Shown piece after piece: positions 25,742-36,664 of a stretch of DNA of 64,000 nt (position 1 is the first letter of the stretch; the number at the start of each line of letters is the position of its first letter). The stretch spans positions 22,049 to 86,048 of the forward strand of contig JAJVHX010000021.1 of assembly GCA_022072405.1 (NCBI GenBank). Reading direction: 5' to 3'. A program made the position numbers and the translations under genes. The stretch comes from Phycisphaerae bacterium. GTDB taxonomy: Bacteria > Planctomycetota > Phycisphaerae > UBA1845 > CAIVHJ01. Below the pieces are notes generated by a model that saw nothing but the letters and a program-made list of their open reading frames with translations, did not search any database and was not told where the DNA came from.

Positions 25742-26716
25742 ATGTCCTCTTCAAATGTTCCTGCTGGTGAGTCACACTATCATCATCTCCCTAATATTGT
25801 ATTTTGTAGAGGGATAATAACGTGGGTGACGATGGTGTTGCTCTGTCTGCCATCTACTTATGCAGATCCCATTCAGACGCCCAGCACCTCCCCGACGGAG
25901 ACTACGGAATCCGATGAGTGGGGGCAACAGCCGAACTCGGTGCGTAAAGCCGATAGACGAGTCGTCACCACCGTATCATCTCCGGGTTCTTCATCTTTGG
26001 CGCAACAACGACTGGAAGCCGTGCGGACCGCTTACTCAAAGGTCTGTGCTGCCCAAAGTAATTCCCTCGTACAACAGCAACTTCAAACGAAATTACAGGG
26101 AATGCTGGATTCTTGCCTGGTGAAGTATGCCAATGATCCGGAAGTTCATGAAGAATTGTTGCGCCTGCAATGCCGGCTGCATGCTGATCTGAACCAACCT
26201 CAAGCGGTCAAAATCGATGTTGCCAAACTGTATGAACTATATGAGAAGAAATATCAAGAACGGGCCCCTCAGGAGTGGATGAAAGGAATAGTCCAGGATT
26301 GGCGTCAACATCCTCACTTGAATCCACTGGCCGTTACGTGCCTGGAACAGGTTATTCCTCATATGGACTCGCGAGAGGCCGCGAAGGCGCATTTGATGGT
26401 TGGTGAAATCTGGACCCAGATCAGCGAGCGAAGTGGCGGTTCATTTGAGCAAGCCATTACCGAGTATGCCAGTATTGAAGAACGCTATAAGAATGATTGT
26501 TCAGATTTGGCAGACATCGCTCGTTTTCGCCGGGCCAAGCTGTTGTATTGTATCGGCGAACAAGATGAGGGTATGCGCATCCTGTACGAATTAAAGAAAC
26601 ATGGTCGTTATCCCATTTTACTGGAAGCCCGGGTCCTTTACTTGCAAATTGAATCTCAAGCACTCGCGCCAGATATTTTGAGATCAACCCTCTTAAATAA
26701 TCAGGAGGTTGACTAA
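25742..26716 (+). CDS. Exported TPR-like helical protein
   Basis: A 324-residue protein with an N-terminal hydrophobic segment (ITWVTMVLLCLPSTYA) acting as a signal peptide after a long n-region. The mature part is helical and TPR-like, including EAAKAHLMVGEIWTQISE and YASIEERYKNDCSDLADIARFRRAKLL. Its TAA overlaps the next ATG (TAATG), so it is translationally coupled to the Cys-rich secreted protein that follows. No enzymatic motif. Possibly part of an assembly or scaffold for the large RHS protein two genes on; that is a guess from position. Confidence 0.6.
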   Translation: MSSSNVPAGESHYHHLPNIVFCRGIITWVTMVLLCLPSTYADPIQTPSTSPTETTESDEWGQQPNSVRKADRRVVTTVSSPGSSSLAQQRLEAVRTAYSKVCAAQSNSLVQQQLQTKLQGMLDSCLVKYANDPEVHEELLRLQCRLHADLNQPQAVKIDVAKLYELYEKKYQERAPQEWMKGIVQDWRQHPHLNPLAVTCLEQVIPHMDSREAAKAHLMVGEIWTQISERSGGSFEQAITEYASIEERYKNDCSDLADIARFRRAKLLYCIGEQDEGMRILYELKKHGRYPILLEARVLYLQIESQALAPDILRSTLLNNQEVD

Positions 26717-28059
26717 TGCCAACCAGTAAAAAATTGTTTCCGATCGGTCTGTGCTATGGTCTCGTGGGGATGGCTACAGTTGAATTATCCGCCCCATTAA
26801 CACTGGCTTGTGAGGCTTATACAACGACAACCGCTACGGTGACTTACGCATGGGGCAATAGCTCTACCCCAGGAGGTATCCCGGATAATCTGCGGATATA
26901 TGTTCATTGGCATTACATAGGGGGTTGCCAGGGAGCGACAGTGTGCACTCCGCCACCCGGAGAATGGGAGGTTGTGGTCAAGGATTGTGAGGGTCATATC
27001 CTCGCCAAAATCAAGGGCAAAGGTGAGCCCGGATGTGGTGAGTCTCAAAGTGGTGGCGATAGTGCGCAAATATTTTTCACGGCTGGTGCCTATCCGGCAA
27101 CCTATGAGATCCGAGTTAAGAATGGCCTGCGTTCCGATGCCAACGATTGTACCACTGAGTCTGCCTGGGATTCTCCCGACTCAAATGAGATCATCCCCCC
27201 CAGATTGGGTTGTAGTAATCTGCAAGCTTACGAAAGCGTCGACGCCTTTAAGAATGATTTAAGAAAATATGTTTCGAAAAATGAATCACTGGGACAAAGA
27301 TCAAACGTGGCGCCTTATGAAGGATTTAAAATCTATAAAACCCAAAAGACCTTGTACACCATTCCCAGTGGAGAGCATTGTGGTTGGCCTGAAACCCTGC
27401 ATTACGGCGAACAAGTCAAAGCCATTTTTAAAGCGGGCGCCGACGGCATGTTGTTGATCTCAGGTGCCGATCATTCTGAAGGATTGATCAAACTGGTCGG
27501 TCACGAAGATTGGCAGGAATGCGTCGAATTAGACAGCGGCAATGAGTATACCCTGTTATTACAGACTCTGAAGGGCAAACCTCACGGAAATGTAGAACTG
27601 AAATTAGACTGGTACTTTCCAGATGGTCTAGATAATTGTGGACTCATTCAACAAAGCGGAGATTACACTTTTAATGTGGAAGAGATGTGTCCTACTACCC
27701 AAAAAGATCCTCTTCGCCCGCAACGAAATTATATCACTCGCGGCAGTGCTCAAGATCCCCATGAACAAGAAGTCGTGGCGGTGGAGGCGCGCGGGCCGGT
27801 CTGCGCTACTGATCAATGCCGGGGGAATTTAACGGATTGGATTGTCTTGGGTCTGGAGGTGTCCAATCCTGACCAAGAATGCCGGGGCAGCTGCCTGGGG
27901 AGTGGGACAGTCTGCTCAACCGACGATGAATGTGGAATGGGAGGCCAATGCACCGGCGGATGCCAGGTCAAGGATGGCTTCATGCAAGGATGGACGCTGC
28001 GTGGCAATACACTGGTTTTCCCCGGGAGCGACGGGGAGGTTTTTATTTTCGCGGAATAG
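26716..28059 (+). CDS. Secreted Cys-containing protein of unknown function
   Basis: A 447-residue protein with a signal peptide (LFPIGLCYGLVGMATVELSA) and a beta-rich look. Near the C-terminus is a Cys-rich element, CLGSGTVCSTDDECGMGG followed by QCTGGC, a pattern common in secreted planctomycete proteins. No catalytic motif. It is coupled to the TPR-like gene upstream and lies 70 nt before the RHS gene; all three appear to form one transcript and share an extracellular destination. Confidence 0.6.
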   Translation: MPTSKKLFPIGLCYGLVGMATVELSAPLTLACEAYTTTTATVTYAWGNSSTPGGIPDNLRIYVHWHYIGGCQGATVCTPPPGEWEVVVKDCEGHILAKIKGKGEPGCGESQSGGDSAQIFFTAGAYPATYEIRVKNGLRSDANDCTTESAWDSPDSNEIIPPRLGCSNLQAYESVDAFKNDLRKYVSKNESLGQRSNVAPYEGFKIYKTQKTLYTIPSGEHCGWPETLHYGEQVKAIFKAGADGMLLISGADHSEGLIKLVGHEDWQECVELDSGNEYTLLLQTLKGKPHGNVELKLDWYFPDGLDNCGLIQQSGDYTFNVEEMCPTTQKDPLRPQRNYITRGSAQDPHEQEVVAVEARGPVCATDQCRGNLTDWIVLGLEVSNPDQECRGSCLGSGTVCSTDDECGMGGQCTGGCQVKDGFMQGWTLRGNTLVFPGSDGEVFIFAE

Positions 28060-28129
28060 GGCATGAATTGTTTGATCCAATCACATGCAAAGTCTATTCG
28101 TGAATAACGATACTCAGGAGAATGCAGGA

Positions 28130-31100
28130 ATGAGCACCAATCAGACAATTCGTCAAAAACGGCCCTACCAAGGTAATCCTGCAATCATTATTATTCGCTG
28201 TACAAGTGTTCTGATTTTATTCTTTTATGGGTTGACACATCTGTCTCAGGTGGCATCTGCGCAAACATGTATAGTCAAACCGACGGATATCGTCCTGGCC
28301 AGCGATGGGCAGGGAGAGGATCATTTCGGCAGCAGCGTGGCGATATCAGGGGATTGGGCGATGGTGGGTGCTCCCGATGACGATGATCTGGGGAGTGGTG
28401 CGGGTGCTATATATATCTATCACTGGGACGGTCAAGCTTGGGGAGATGAGACTAAATTGACCGCTAGTGATGGGCAAGCATATGATCAATTTGGATTTAG
28501 TGTATCAATAAAGGGTAACCAGGCGATGGTGGGGGCACCCTATAAATCAGGTAAAGGGGCCGCTTATCTTCTGAGCTGGACAGGCAGCCAGTGGACCCAG
28601 CATAAACTCATGGCCAGTGATGGTCAGGCGGGTGATTACTTTGGCAGTAGCGTATCGATCTATGACGATATGGTGGTGGTGGGTGCTTATGGTGATGATG
28701 ATCTGGCCAACGGGGCCGGCTCTGCTTATATCTTTGAATGGAATGGAAGCCAATGGGTAGAGGAGAAGCTCCTGGCCGGCGATGGTCAGAACGGAGATTA
28801 TTATGGATATAGTGTCTCAATATCGAATAATCGTGTGCTGATCGGTGCCTACGGTGATGATGATGCAGGATCCAATGCTGGTGCAGCATATATTTATGAC
28901 TGGAATGGTAGCAGTTGGCAGGAAACTAAACTTCTGGCCAGCGATGGGGGTTCGCACCATATAGAATTTGGAAAGAGTGTATCGATTTCAGGAGATCATA
29001 TTATCGTCGGGGCGGCCTCACCGTATTATTTTAATGCCCTCGGCGGTGCGGTCTATTTTTATCAGTGGGACGGTAATGACTGGAATGAAATTCAGAAAAC
29101 TCAGGCATTAGATGGTCATGATAACAATAAATATGGTCTAAGTGTTTCTATTGATGGAGATCGAGCCATTGTTGGCGCTCCTTCACAGAGCAGTCCGGGC
29201 CACGAACCGGTTTTGGGTGCAGCTTATACCTATCATTGGAATGGAAACAATTGGATCGAAGTTGCTAAATTTATTGATAATGATGGTGGAACAGACAGCG
29301 ATAATTGGGGAGGGAGTGTGGCCCTGGATCCTGATCGCGCCATCATTGGAGCGAAATGGGTAGATCAATCTGGAAATAATGGGGGAGCTGCATATTTTCA
29401 TGCAATTTCCATCGGTGATCTGGACAGTGACACCCTGACCAATGCCTGCGACAACTGCCTTGATGACTACAACCCGTTACAGGCTGATTGCGATCAAAAC
29501 GGGAGAGGAGATCTTTGTGATACTATTACCGATACCGATGAAGATCTAGTTCCGGATGATTGTGACAATTGTCCGGAAGATCATAACCCCGATCAGCAAG
29601 ATCGGGATGAAGATGGGATAGGCGATGCCTGTGATCAAGAATTTAATCCGGCTTGTTGGCCCTATTGGAATGATGAATTCGGTGATCCCGGCGCCAATGG
29701 TGCCGTTTATGCATTAACCTTCGACGGCCAGGAGAGTGTTTATGTGGGGGGTGGATTCACCACCATCAACGGTGTATCAGCGAATGGGATTGCCGTATAT
29801 GATGTGACCCAAAAAGTCTGGTCCGCACTCGGATCGATTGGTGACATCCATACCGTGAATGCCATTGCCGTTTCGCCCATCGATGGGAAGGTTTATGCCG
29901 GGGGCCAAGCTTTAGGAACCCATAATCGTCTAGCCGTATGGGACGGTATGAATTGGACCGCAATTAGCGGCATAACCAATGGGGTGATTAATGCACTGGT
30001 GTTTGCGGAAGATGGGACTCTTTATGTTGGCGGATCCTTTGTCAATGTGGGTGGTAGTGCCGGAGATGCGATCGTAACCTGGAATGGGGTGAGTTTTTCT
30101 TCGCTCGGCATTGGCTTAAATAATACGGTCCGGGCACTGGCGGTCGCGGGAGATGGAACACTCTATGTTGGAGGTGAATTCACCAACGCGGTTTCCACGG
30201 CAGATTACATTGCCTCCTGGGATGGGCTGCAATGGTCCGATCTGGGATCCGGTATGTCCGCTGGTGGATACGTTTATTCGCTGAACATTGCAGCGACAGG
30301 TGAAGTTTATGCCGGTGGTGATTTCACTACCGCCGGCGGAGTGTCCGTCAGCCGAGTTGCGAAGTGGAATCCCGTTACGGAAGTATGGTCTGCTTTGGGT
30401 GCCGGAGTGGGTGGTAGTGTTTATTCGCTCAGCAGCAACGCAAGTTATTTATATGCGGGGGGAAATTTGTCGCAGGCGGGAGGCCAGATTGCCTACGGAG
30501 TGGCCCGCTGGGATTTGCAGAACCACACCTGGTCGAATATGGACCCCGGAATCTCGGGTCCAGTTAATGCATTGGTGATCGCTAATGATTCCATATTGAT
30601 AGGCGGATATTTCTCATACTTATTCGATGGTCGCACCGCCAATTACATTACCATGTGGTTGGAACCCTTTTACGATGATGATGAAGATGGGTGGTATAAT
30701 ATCTGCGACCGGTGCCCACAAATGCCTGGAGAGGACAACAATGACCAGGAGGGTGATGGCGTTGGTGATCTTTGTGATAATTGTCTGGAATTATATAATC
30801 CCGACCAAGCAGACCTAGATGAAGACTCCGTTGGTGATGTCTGTGACAACTGTCCGGATGACCTCAATCCAATCGAATGCCAACCTGACTATCCGGAATG
30901 TGATTGTCAATCAAATCCCGATCAATGCTGGCAACCCGATTCTGATGGCGACCTATGGGGGGATGCTTGTGATATCTGTTCGGCGCAACCGGATTATGAC
31001 GGCGACCTGGATGCGTTACCCGGTTGCTTCGATAACTGCCCGGGGATTGATAATCCTGCTGTACCACGCCCCGAAGGAGATCCGCTTTTTGATCCGCAGT

Positions 31101-34100
31101 GCAGCAACTGTGAAGACACTTGGCCATTACCAGATTGCTGCTGGCAGGTAGATTCCGACGGCGACGGCTTGGGCGATGAATGCGATCATACCCACGCCCT
31201 GTCTCTCTCGGCTATGAAGGATCGAGCCGGAAATGTATTGGAGACTTATGTTGATAGCGACGAAGATGGCCATCCAGATAGTAGCTATAAAGGTGACCCA
31301 GGGGAATATATTTCTTCCACGGTTTATGATTACCAAAATGGAAAATTAGTATCCGCCGTAACAACGCCCAGCGATGGTTCTGCACAACCGCGTACCGTGG
31401 ATTATATTTATGATCCCGAACACCCGGATCGCCTGGTTGGCATGCTGACCGCCGGATGCGGATGCAGCGGAGGCAATACCTTCACCTTTTATGATGATTT
31501 ATATCGCCTGAGCCACATTACCACCGCTGAGGCTGATCAGAGCCAACCCACCGGAGTCCTACTGGAATCCTACACTTATAATGGTGAGGATGATCGCTAT
31601 GCGCAACACCATGTTAGAAATGGCTTGGGCAACATGGTCCTGAAAGAAGCGCGCTGGTTCACCGATAATCAAGACCAATCTTATGAAGCCGTTATTTGCC
31701 TACCCCTCGATGGTCAGTACGCGCAGGTGCAAAAAGAGGGGTATGATATCCAGGGTCGGCTGGTGGAGTTGCAGCAATATAACAACCTCATGGAAACAAA
31801 TTGCCAGGCGGCTCCTTCGCTGGGTATGGCAGACTCCATAACGATTTATGAGCATGATGTCGAATTGGACGATGCCGACTGTGTGGGTGAACAAGAGATC
31901 ACAATTCATCCCTCTGGCATTCGTGATGTTTCAGAGTGGTGTATTCAGGGAACTCTTTACGCCCCCGGCAGCGTGCGGGAAACTCGGCATTATCGCCAGT
32001 CTGCGTCTGAGGAAATCATCGATTATCGGAAAGAACGCTTCGTTTATGTGGCGGCCTATGGCGACTATCGATTAGTCTCTTCCTATGAGCCCAGCGGGAA
32101 AGTTGTAACCTATACCTACGATGATGCCAATGACCATCCGGAACGGCTGTTGACCGAAACCCACTCTGACCCTGATGGTGCTGGTCCCTTGCCAGTCCTG
32201 GTGATCCAGTATCAATATGATGGTGCCGGACGGGTAACAGATAAGATTCAACCGGGGCCGAATGGTACTGATGTGACTACTCATTATACGTATGACGCTT
32301 ATGGGCGGATGCTGACCACGACGGAGAACTACAATGGTAGTAATCCGGCACCGCGCACTACGGAATATGTTTACAACGCTTTCGATGAACAAGTCTTCAA
32401 CCGGGATGAAGCAGATCAGGTACGGGTCAGTATTTATGACACTAAAGGACAAGTTACGGATGAGTATTCCACCGAATATTCCGGATCACTTGATTTCGCC
32501 AGTTTCAGTCCGGAAAATCCGCCGGTCGATATATTGCAACAAACATCTTATGAATATCATTCCATCTCCGGTCGAATCGAGCACGAGAAAACCGCCTTGA
32601 GCGACGTGATTCCATTTGCCAAGGATTCCGCGCCTTTTGCCGAGACGGTATATACCTACGACGATACCGGCGTGTGGCAACTGGCCGTAGTCCAGCCCGG
32701 ATTGGCGGCCATGAGCTATCTCTATGACGATCAGGGACGAGTCAAACAAACCACTTCACCAGAAGGGATAGTGAATAAAACAATATACAATAGTCGAGGG
32801 CTGGTGGAGCAGTCGATCATTGCTGACGGAGCGGTTGATTACTTGGCCACGACTACTTTTTATGATGAAGATGGCCGGACCGCGTTGGTCATGCATCCCG
32901 ACGGTACCTTCCTGTCCAGCGAATACGACGATTTTGGCCGCTTGGAGGCGCAGCATCGTTGTGATCAGTACGATTGTCAGGGTACCTATGACCTCGCCTC
33001 CACCTTTGAATATGACGACGCCAGCCAGGTGATTCGCCAGTATACACCGGGTATTTCCGACACGGTCACCGACTATGACGACTGGGGGCGGGTCTACCGC
33101 ACCCGGCAGCGGGCCACTTTCGGCGTGGACGATGATGATCACGGCGATGGTCTCTCCGACCTGGTGACGCTGACGGAGTTCGACGCGGCGGGCAATGTCA
33201 GACGTTCGGCCCAGAAGGCGGACAGCAATCCGAACCAGATCGTTGAAGGCACGGATGCGGTGACGCGTTATGTCTACAACAACCTCAATCAGATCGACAC
33301 GGCCACCCTGGTCAACAACATCGGCCAGGGCGCATTCGAGGAAGTCACGAAATATCAATATGACGCCGCCGGACGGCAGAGCCAGGTGATCGTGGATTTC
33401 GGCGGGCTGGCGCTGACTACTCAATTCCAGTACGACGCACTTGGGCGAGTCACCAAGGTGATTGATCCGGAGGGACACTACGCCGATACGATTTATGACT
33501 CCCGTGGCCAGGCGATTCGGCGGCTGGCTTATGAAGATGGCGATGGCGACGGCCAGGGTGGGACGGTGAAATCGCAGGAGCGGAGCAGCTTTGATCCCGC
33601 CGGGCGCATGACCACGATGGCGCGCCTGGCGGCGGCCAATACTCCCGCCGGGACGCCGGCCAATCCGGCGGTCGATCAGGTGACCGGCTACAGCTACGAC
33701 GACGATGGTCGGCGGCTGACGACCACCACCTACAACATGAACAGCGCCACGCCGATCGTGGCCACCACGCAGTATGATCCGATCGGGCGGATGAAGAAGA
33801 CGATCGACCCGCTGGGTAATACCACGGAAAACTTCTACGAGCCGGTCACCGGCCTGCTCGATTATCAGGAGATTCACGACATCGGCGACCTGCAGCGGAT
33901 CCGCACGGTCGATTTCGCCTACGACACGCTGGCCCGGGTGCAGAGCCAGACCGACGCCGGCGAATCGGGCAGCACACCCTTCGTGACCACCTTCGGCTAT
34001 GACGACGCCGACCGGGTCACCAGCCGCACCGACGCCGAGAATATGGAAACCCGCTATACCTTCGACCTGCTGGGGCGGCGGAGCTTCGTGATCGAAGCCT

Positions 34101-36598
34101 ACGGCACGGGGCTGGCCCGGGCGACCGAGTCGCTCTACGACCGGCTGGGACGGCTCAGCGAGATGCGGGCCTTCGATGACAGCCAGGTGCAGAGCACCAC
34201 TTACGGCTACGATCTGGCAGGACGGCGAATTCTGGTTCGCTTGCCCGACGAGCAGCCCAGTGGTGCGATCATCGATTATGATTACGACCAGGCGGGCCGA
34301 CTGACTCAGAAAACCGACCAGCGCGGGATTGAGGTTACTTATACCTATGACGACCGAGGTTTATTATTGTCCCGTACGGCTGACGGCTCACCGCTGACGT
34401 CTGACAGCTTTTCGTATGATGGTCTCGGACGGATGAGCAGCGCGGTACGCCTGGTGGAGAGTGCGGAGGTGAGCCGCTCCACGATGGCTTATACCGACCT
34501 GTCGCAACTCGACTACGAGGATCAGGAATTATTTAACAGCGGTACGACCCGCCGCCTGGATTACAGCTTCGACCAGGCCGGTAACCGGCTCCGCCTGGCC
34601 TATCCGGCGGGGACGGGGGTCAACCTGACCTACACGGTGGACACACTCAACCGCGTTGACCTGCTCAATCGCAATAACCAGGTGCTGGTGGATTATGACT
34701 ACAGCGGCCTTTTTGCGGATATCCGCAAGGTCCGGACGACGGCTTCCAACACCTGGGTGGAGACAGACTACGCCTATGACGAACATCGCCGCCAGGAGCA
34801 GATCGTCAATCGCAAGCGGATTAACGGCACCCCCACCACATTGAAGGAGTATAATTATACATACGACGCCGCCGGCAACCGGCTGACCACGGCTGGGGCG
34901 GCCAACGTGACCTATGATTACGACGGCTTGCACCGGGTGGAGAGCGCGACGTATGGTACGGGCGTGGAGTCGTTCGACATGGACCTGCTGGGCAATCGCG
35001 ACGAGTATAGCGACACGCGTCCTGGTGGAGCGACGATCGCCTACGGCCCGAACAACCCGGCCAATGAGTATTCGACGGTCGGCGGCACAACGGTTGATTA
35101 TGACCTGGCTGGCAACCTGACCGGCGATGAGCGGGGTTTTGGCTATGGGTATGACTTCGAGAACCGTCTCGTGAAAATCTTTGATGACGATAACGGCGAC
35201 GGGGTGCAGGATCAGGGTGAGGATACCCTCTGGTCGGCGGTCTACGACGCTCTGGGCCGGAGAGTTCGAGTCACGAACCACGAGTCACCCGCCACGATTC
35301 ACTACTACTACGATGGCCAGCGGGTGGTGGCCGAGTACGCCTGGAGCGGCAACAGCGAGTCGCTCAAACGCTACTTCATCGACGGCCCGCAATATATCGA
35401 TGAACACATCCTGCTGTCGGAAGTGCTGACCGCCACGCCGACCGGCCTGAGCGACACAGCCGAGAGTTATTCGTGGGAGTTCCTGCCGGCACCGGAGATT
35501 ATTTCGATTCCGACCATGCTGTGGGAGGTGGAGTACGATCCGATTATCGTGGTCCGTGGGCGCGACTATTATTATATTCACCGTGAACTGTTCAGCGTCG
35601 CCGGCCTGACCAATGCCAGCGCCAACCTGGTCGAACAGTACGACTACGATACTTACGGCGACCCCTCTTTCTTCAACGGCAGCGGCACCCCCATCGCCGC
35701 CACGGCTTACGGGAATCCATATCTGTTCACGGGTCAGCGTTTGGATAGGCTACCTGCTGCCGGCTCACCGCTGATGGCTCTTTACCACTATCGTGCCCGA
35801 GCCTATGACCCCCGAAACGGCAGGTTCCTCCAACCCGACCCCGCCGAATATATCGACAGTATGAATCTGTATGAGTATGTGAAGAGCAGCCCGATTAATT
35901 ATTCGGACTACAACGGACATAGAAAACAGATCACACTTGACGTAATGGCTTCTGATGCTGTCTCTCAAGATCATCGCAATGCTTATAGTCAAGCTGTTAC
36001 TGCCGGTAGATTTTTGCTTGCTAGATTTGGTGTAGATGTGACGTTGAATACCACTTGGTATGTGGTGCCAACACCAGTTACCTATAAAGGCAATCTATGG
36101 TATCTCGACTATGTCAATCTACTTTCCGAAAGAGATGTTGTTGATAAGCTCCCTACGGGGCAAGGTCGTGCGAACCATCGTATCTATATGAACATTATGA
36201 GCGCGCTTAGTAGACCAAATGCTATAGGGTTTACATATTATGACATGGGGTTACAAATTGAGAACGAAAGAGTTTGGGATACAGGTGGTTTGTTTACAGA
36301 CAAAGATTATGCTCGGCATCATATAGTTCATGAAATATTACATAGGAAACAACTTGTAGGAAATGGGCACGCTCGGGCAGGAATAATGAGATATTCCGTT
36401 AGAGCTCCTATCAATCGAGACAATGACAACGATGGTATTTTCGACCATCTTGAACTTGATTGTTTTACAGCGGCCCGATTAGTAAAGAATTCTGATGTAA
36501 ACTGGGAAGATATCGACGAAAAATATTTAATTGGTAACCAGAAAGAATGTTGTAAACGCCGAAATCCTGATGATTGGAAGGATCCGTTAAATAGATAA
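28130..36598 (+). CDS. Giant secreted RHS/YD-repeat protein with zincin-like tip
   Basis: About 2,822 residues from the ATG at 28130 (AGGAG nine bases upstream; an ATG at 28085 lacks an RBS). Order: signal helix (AIIIIRCTSVLILFFYGL); seven FG-GAP-like repeats of about 55 residues (HFGSSVAISGDWAMVGAP); thrombospondin type 3 calcium repeats; a Kelch-like beta-propeller (VYAGGQALG, LYVGGSFVN); more TSP3; then some 1,400 residues of YD repeats ending in the RHS core motif YHYRARAYDPRNGRFLQPDP. A roughly 225-residue variable tip follows with HHIVHEILHRKQL (HExxH), a possible third His nine residues on, and a calcium-loop DNDNDGIFDHLE. RHS shells cage C-terminal toxins. GC content is high from about 33.0 to 35.9 kb and drops sharply in the tip. 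Confidence 0.9.
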   Translation: MSTNQTIRQKRPYQGNPAIIIIRCTSVLILFFYGLTHLSQVASAQTCIVKPTDIVLASDGQGEDHFGSSVAISGDWAMVGAPDDDDLGSGAGAIYIYHWDGQAWGDETKLTASDGQAYDQFGFSVSIKGNQAMVGAPYKSGKGAAYLLSWTGSQWTQHKLMASDGQAGDYFGSSVSIYDDMVVVGAYGDDDLANGAGSAYIFEWNGSQWVEEKLLAGDGQNGDYYGYSVSISNNRVLIGAYGDDDAGSNAGAAYIYDWNGSSWQETKLLASDGGSHHIEFGKSVSISGDHIIVGAASPYYFNALGGAVYFYQWDGNDWNEIQKTQALDGHDNNKYGLSVSIDGDRAIVGAPSQSSPGHEPVLGAAYTYHWNGNNWIEVAKFIDNDGGTDSDNWGGSVALDPDRAIIGAKWVDQSGNNGGAAYFHAISIGDLDSDTLTNACDNCLDDYNPLQADCDQNGRGDLCDTITDTDEDLVPDDCDNCPEDHNPDQQDRDEDGIGDACDQEFNPACWPYWNDEFGDPGANGAVYALTFDGQESVYVGGGFTTINGVSANGIAVYDVTQKVWSALGSIGDIHTVNAIAVSPIDGKVYAGGQALGTHNRLAVWDGMNWTAISGITNGVINALVFAEDGTLYVGGSFVNVGGSAGDAIVTWNGVSFSSLGIGLNNTVRALAVAGDGTLYVGGEFTNAVSTADYIASWDGLQWSDLGSGMSAGGYVYSLNIAATGEVYAGGDFTTAGGVSVSRVAKWNPVTEVWSALGAGVGGSVYSLSSNASYLYAGGNLSQAGGQIAYGVARWDLQNHTWSNMDPGISGPVNALVIANDSILIGGYFSYLFDGRTANYITMWLEPFYDDDEDGWYNICDRCPQMPGEDNNDQEGDGVGDLCDNCLELYNPDQADLDEDSVGDVCDNCPDDLNPIECQPDYPECDCQSNPDQCWQPDSDGDLWGDACDICSAQPDYDGDLDALPGCFDNCPGIDNPAVPRPEGDPLFDPQCSNCEDTWPLPDCCWQVDSDGDGLGDECDHTHALSLSAMKDRAGNVLETYVDSDEDGHPDSSYKGDPGEYISSTVYDYQNGKLVSAVTTPSDGSAQPRTVDYIYDPEHPDRLVGMLTAGCGCSGGNTFTFYDDLYRLSHITTAEADQSQPTGVLLESYTYNGEDDRYAQHHVRNGLGNMVLKEARWFTDNQDQSYEAVICLPLDGQYAQVQKEGYDIQGRLVELQQYNNLMETNCQAAPSLGMADSITIYEHDVELDDADCVGEQEITIHPSGIRDVSEWCIQGTLYAPGSVRETRHYRQSASEEIIDYRKERFVYVAAYGDYRLVSSYEPSGKVVTYTYDDANDHPERLLTETHSDPDGAGPLPVLVIQYQYDGAGRVTDKIQPGPNGTDVTTHYTYDAYGRMLTTTENYNGSNPAPRTTEYVYNAFDEQVFNRDEADQVRVSIYDTKGQVTDEYSTEYSGSLDFASFSPENPPVDILQQTSYEYHSISGRIEHEKTALSDVIPFAKDSAPFAETVYTYDDTGVWQLAVVQPGLAAMSYLYDDQGRVKQTTSPEGIVNKTIYNSRGLVEQSIIADGAVDYLATTTFYDEDGRTALVMHPDGTFLSSEYDDFGRLEAQHRCDQYDCQGTYDLASTFEYDDASQVIRQYTPGISDTVTDYDDWGRVYRTRQRATFGVDDDDHGDGLSDLVTLTEFDAAGNVRRSAQKADSNPNQIVEGTDAVTRYVYNNLNQIDTATLVNNIGQGAFEEVTKYQYDAAGRQSQVIVDFGGLALTTQFQYDALGRVTKVIDPEGHYADTIYDSRGQAIRRLAYEDGDGDGQGGTVKSQERSSFDPAGRMTTMARLAAANTPAGTPANPAVDQVTGYSYDDDGRRLTTTTYNMNSATPIVATTQYDPIGRMKKTIDPLGNTTENFYEPVTGLLDYQEIHDIGDLQRIRTVDFAYDTLARVQSQTDAGESGSTPFVTTFGYDDADRVTSRTDAENMETRYTFDLLGRRSFVIEAYGTGLARATESLYDRLGRLSEMRAFDDSQVQSTTYGYDLAGRRILVRLPDEQPSGAIIDYDYDQAGRLTQKTDQRGIEVTYTYDDRGLLLSRTADGSPLTSDSFSYDGLGRMSSAVRLVESAEVSRSTMAYTDLSQLDYEDQELFNSGTTRRLDYSFDQAGNRLRLAYPAGTGVNLTYTVDTLNRVDLLNRNNQVLVDYDYSGLFADIRKVRTTASNTWVETDYAYDEHRRQEQIVNRKRINGTPTTLKEYNYTYDAAGNRLTTAGAANVTYDYDGLHRVESATYGTGVESFDMDLLGNRDEYSDTRPGGATIAYGPNNPANEYSTVGGTTVDYDLAGNLTGDERGFGYGYDFENRLVKIFDDDNGDGVQDQGEDTLWSAVYDALGRRVRVTNHESPATIHYYYDGQRVVAEYAWSGNSESLKRYFIDGPQYIDEHILLSEVLTATPTGLSDTAESYSWEFLPAPEIISIPTMLWEVEYDPIIVVRGRDYYYIHRELFSVAGLTNASANLVEQYDYDTYGDPSFFNGSGTPIAATAYGNPYLFTGQRLDRLPAAGSPLMALYHYRARAYDPRNGRFLQPDPAEYIDSMNLYEYVKSSPINYSDYNGHRKQITLDVMASDAVSQDHRNAYSQAVTAGRFLLARFGVDVTLNTTWYVVPTPVTYKGNLWYLDYVNLLSERDVVDKLPTGQGRANHRIYMNIMSALSRPNAIGFTYYDMGLQIENERVWDTGGLFTDKDYARHHIVHEILHRKQLVGNGHARAGIMRYSVRAPINRDNDNDGIFDHLELDCFTAARLVKNSDVNWEDIDEKYLIGNQKECCKRRNPDDWKDPLNR

Positions 36599-36664
36599 GT
36601 TAACGTATTATTACAAACTTATTGAACAGCAAGTAAACAAGATAGTTATTCGATTGCTCTAAAG

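Noticed and set aside
28130..29420. FG-GAP repeats as evidence for an integrin-like adhesin alone
   Set aside because: The same frame continues into TSP3, Kelch-like and RHS parts, so the repeats are one module of a larger protein.
32756..33877. 373-codon minus-strand frame within the RHS gene
   Set aside because: Repeat-derived antisense frame in the YD region; Val/Ile/Arg-rich, no domain.
34529..35281. 250-codon minus-strand frame within the RHS gene
   Set aside because: Same reason: antisense of GC-rich YD repeats.
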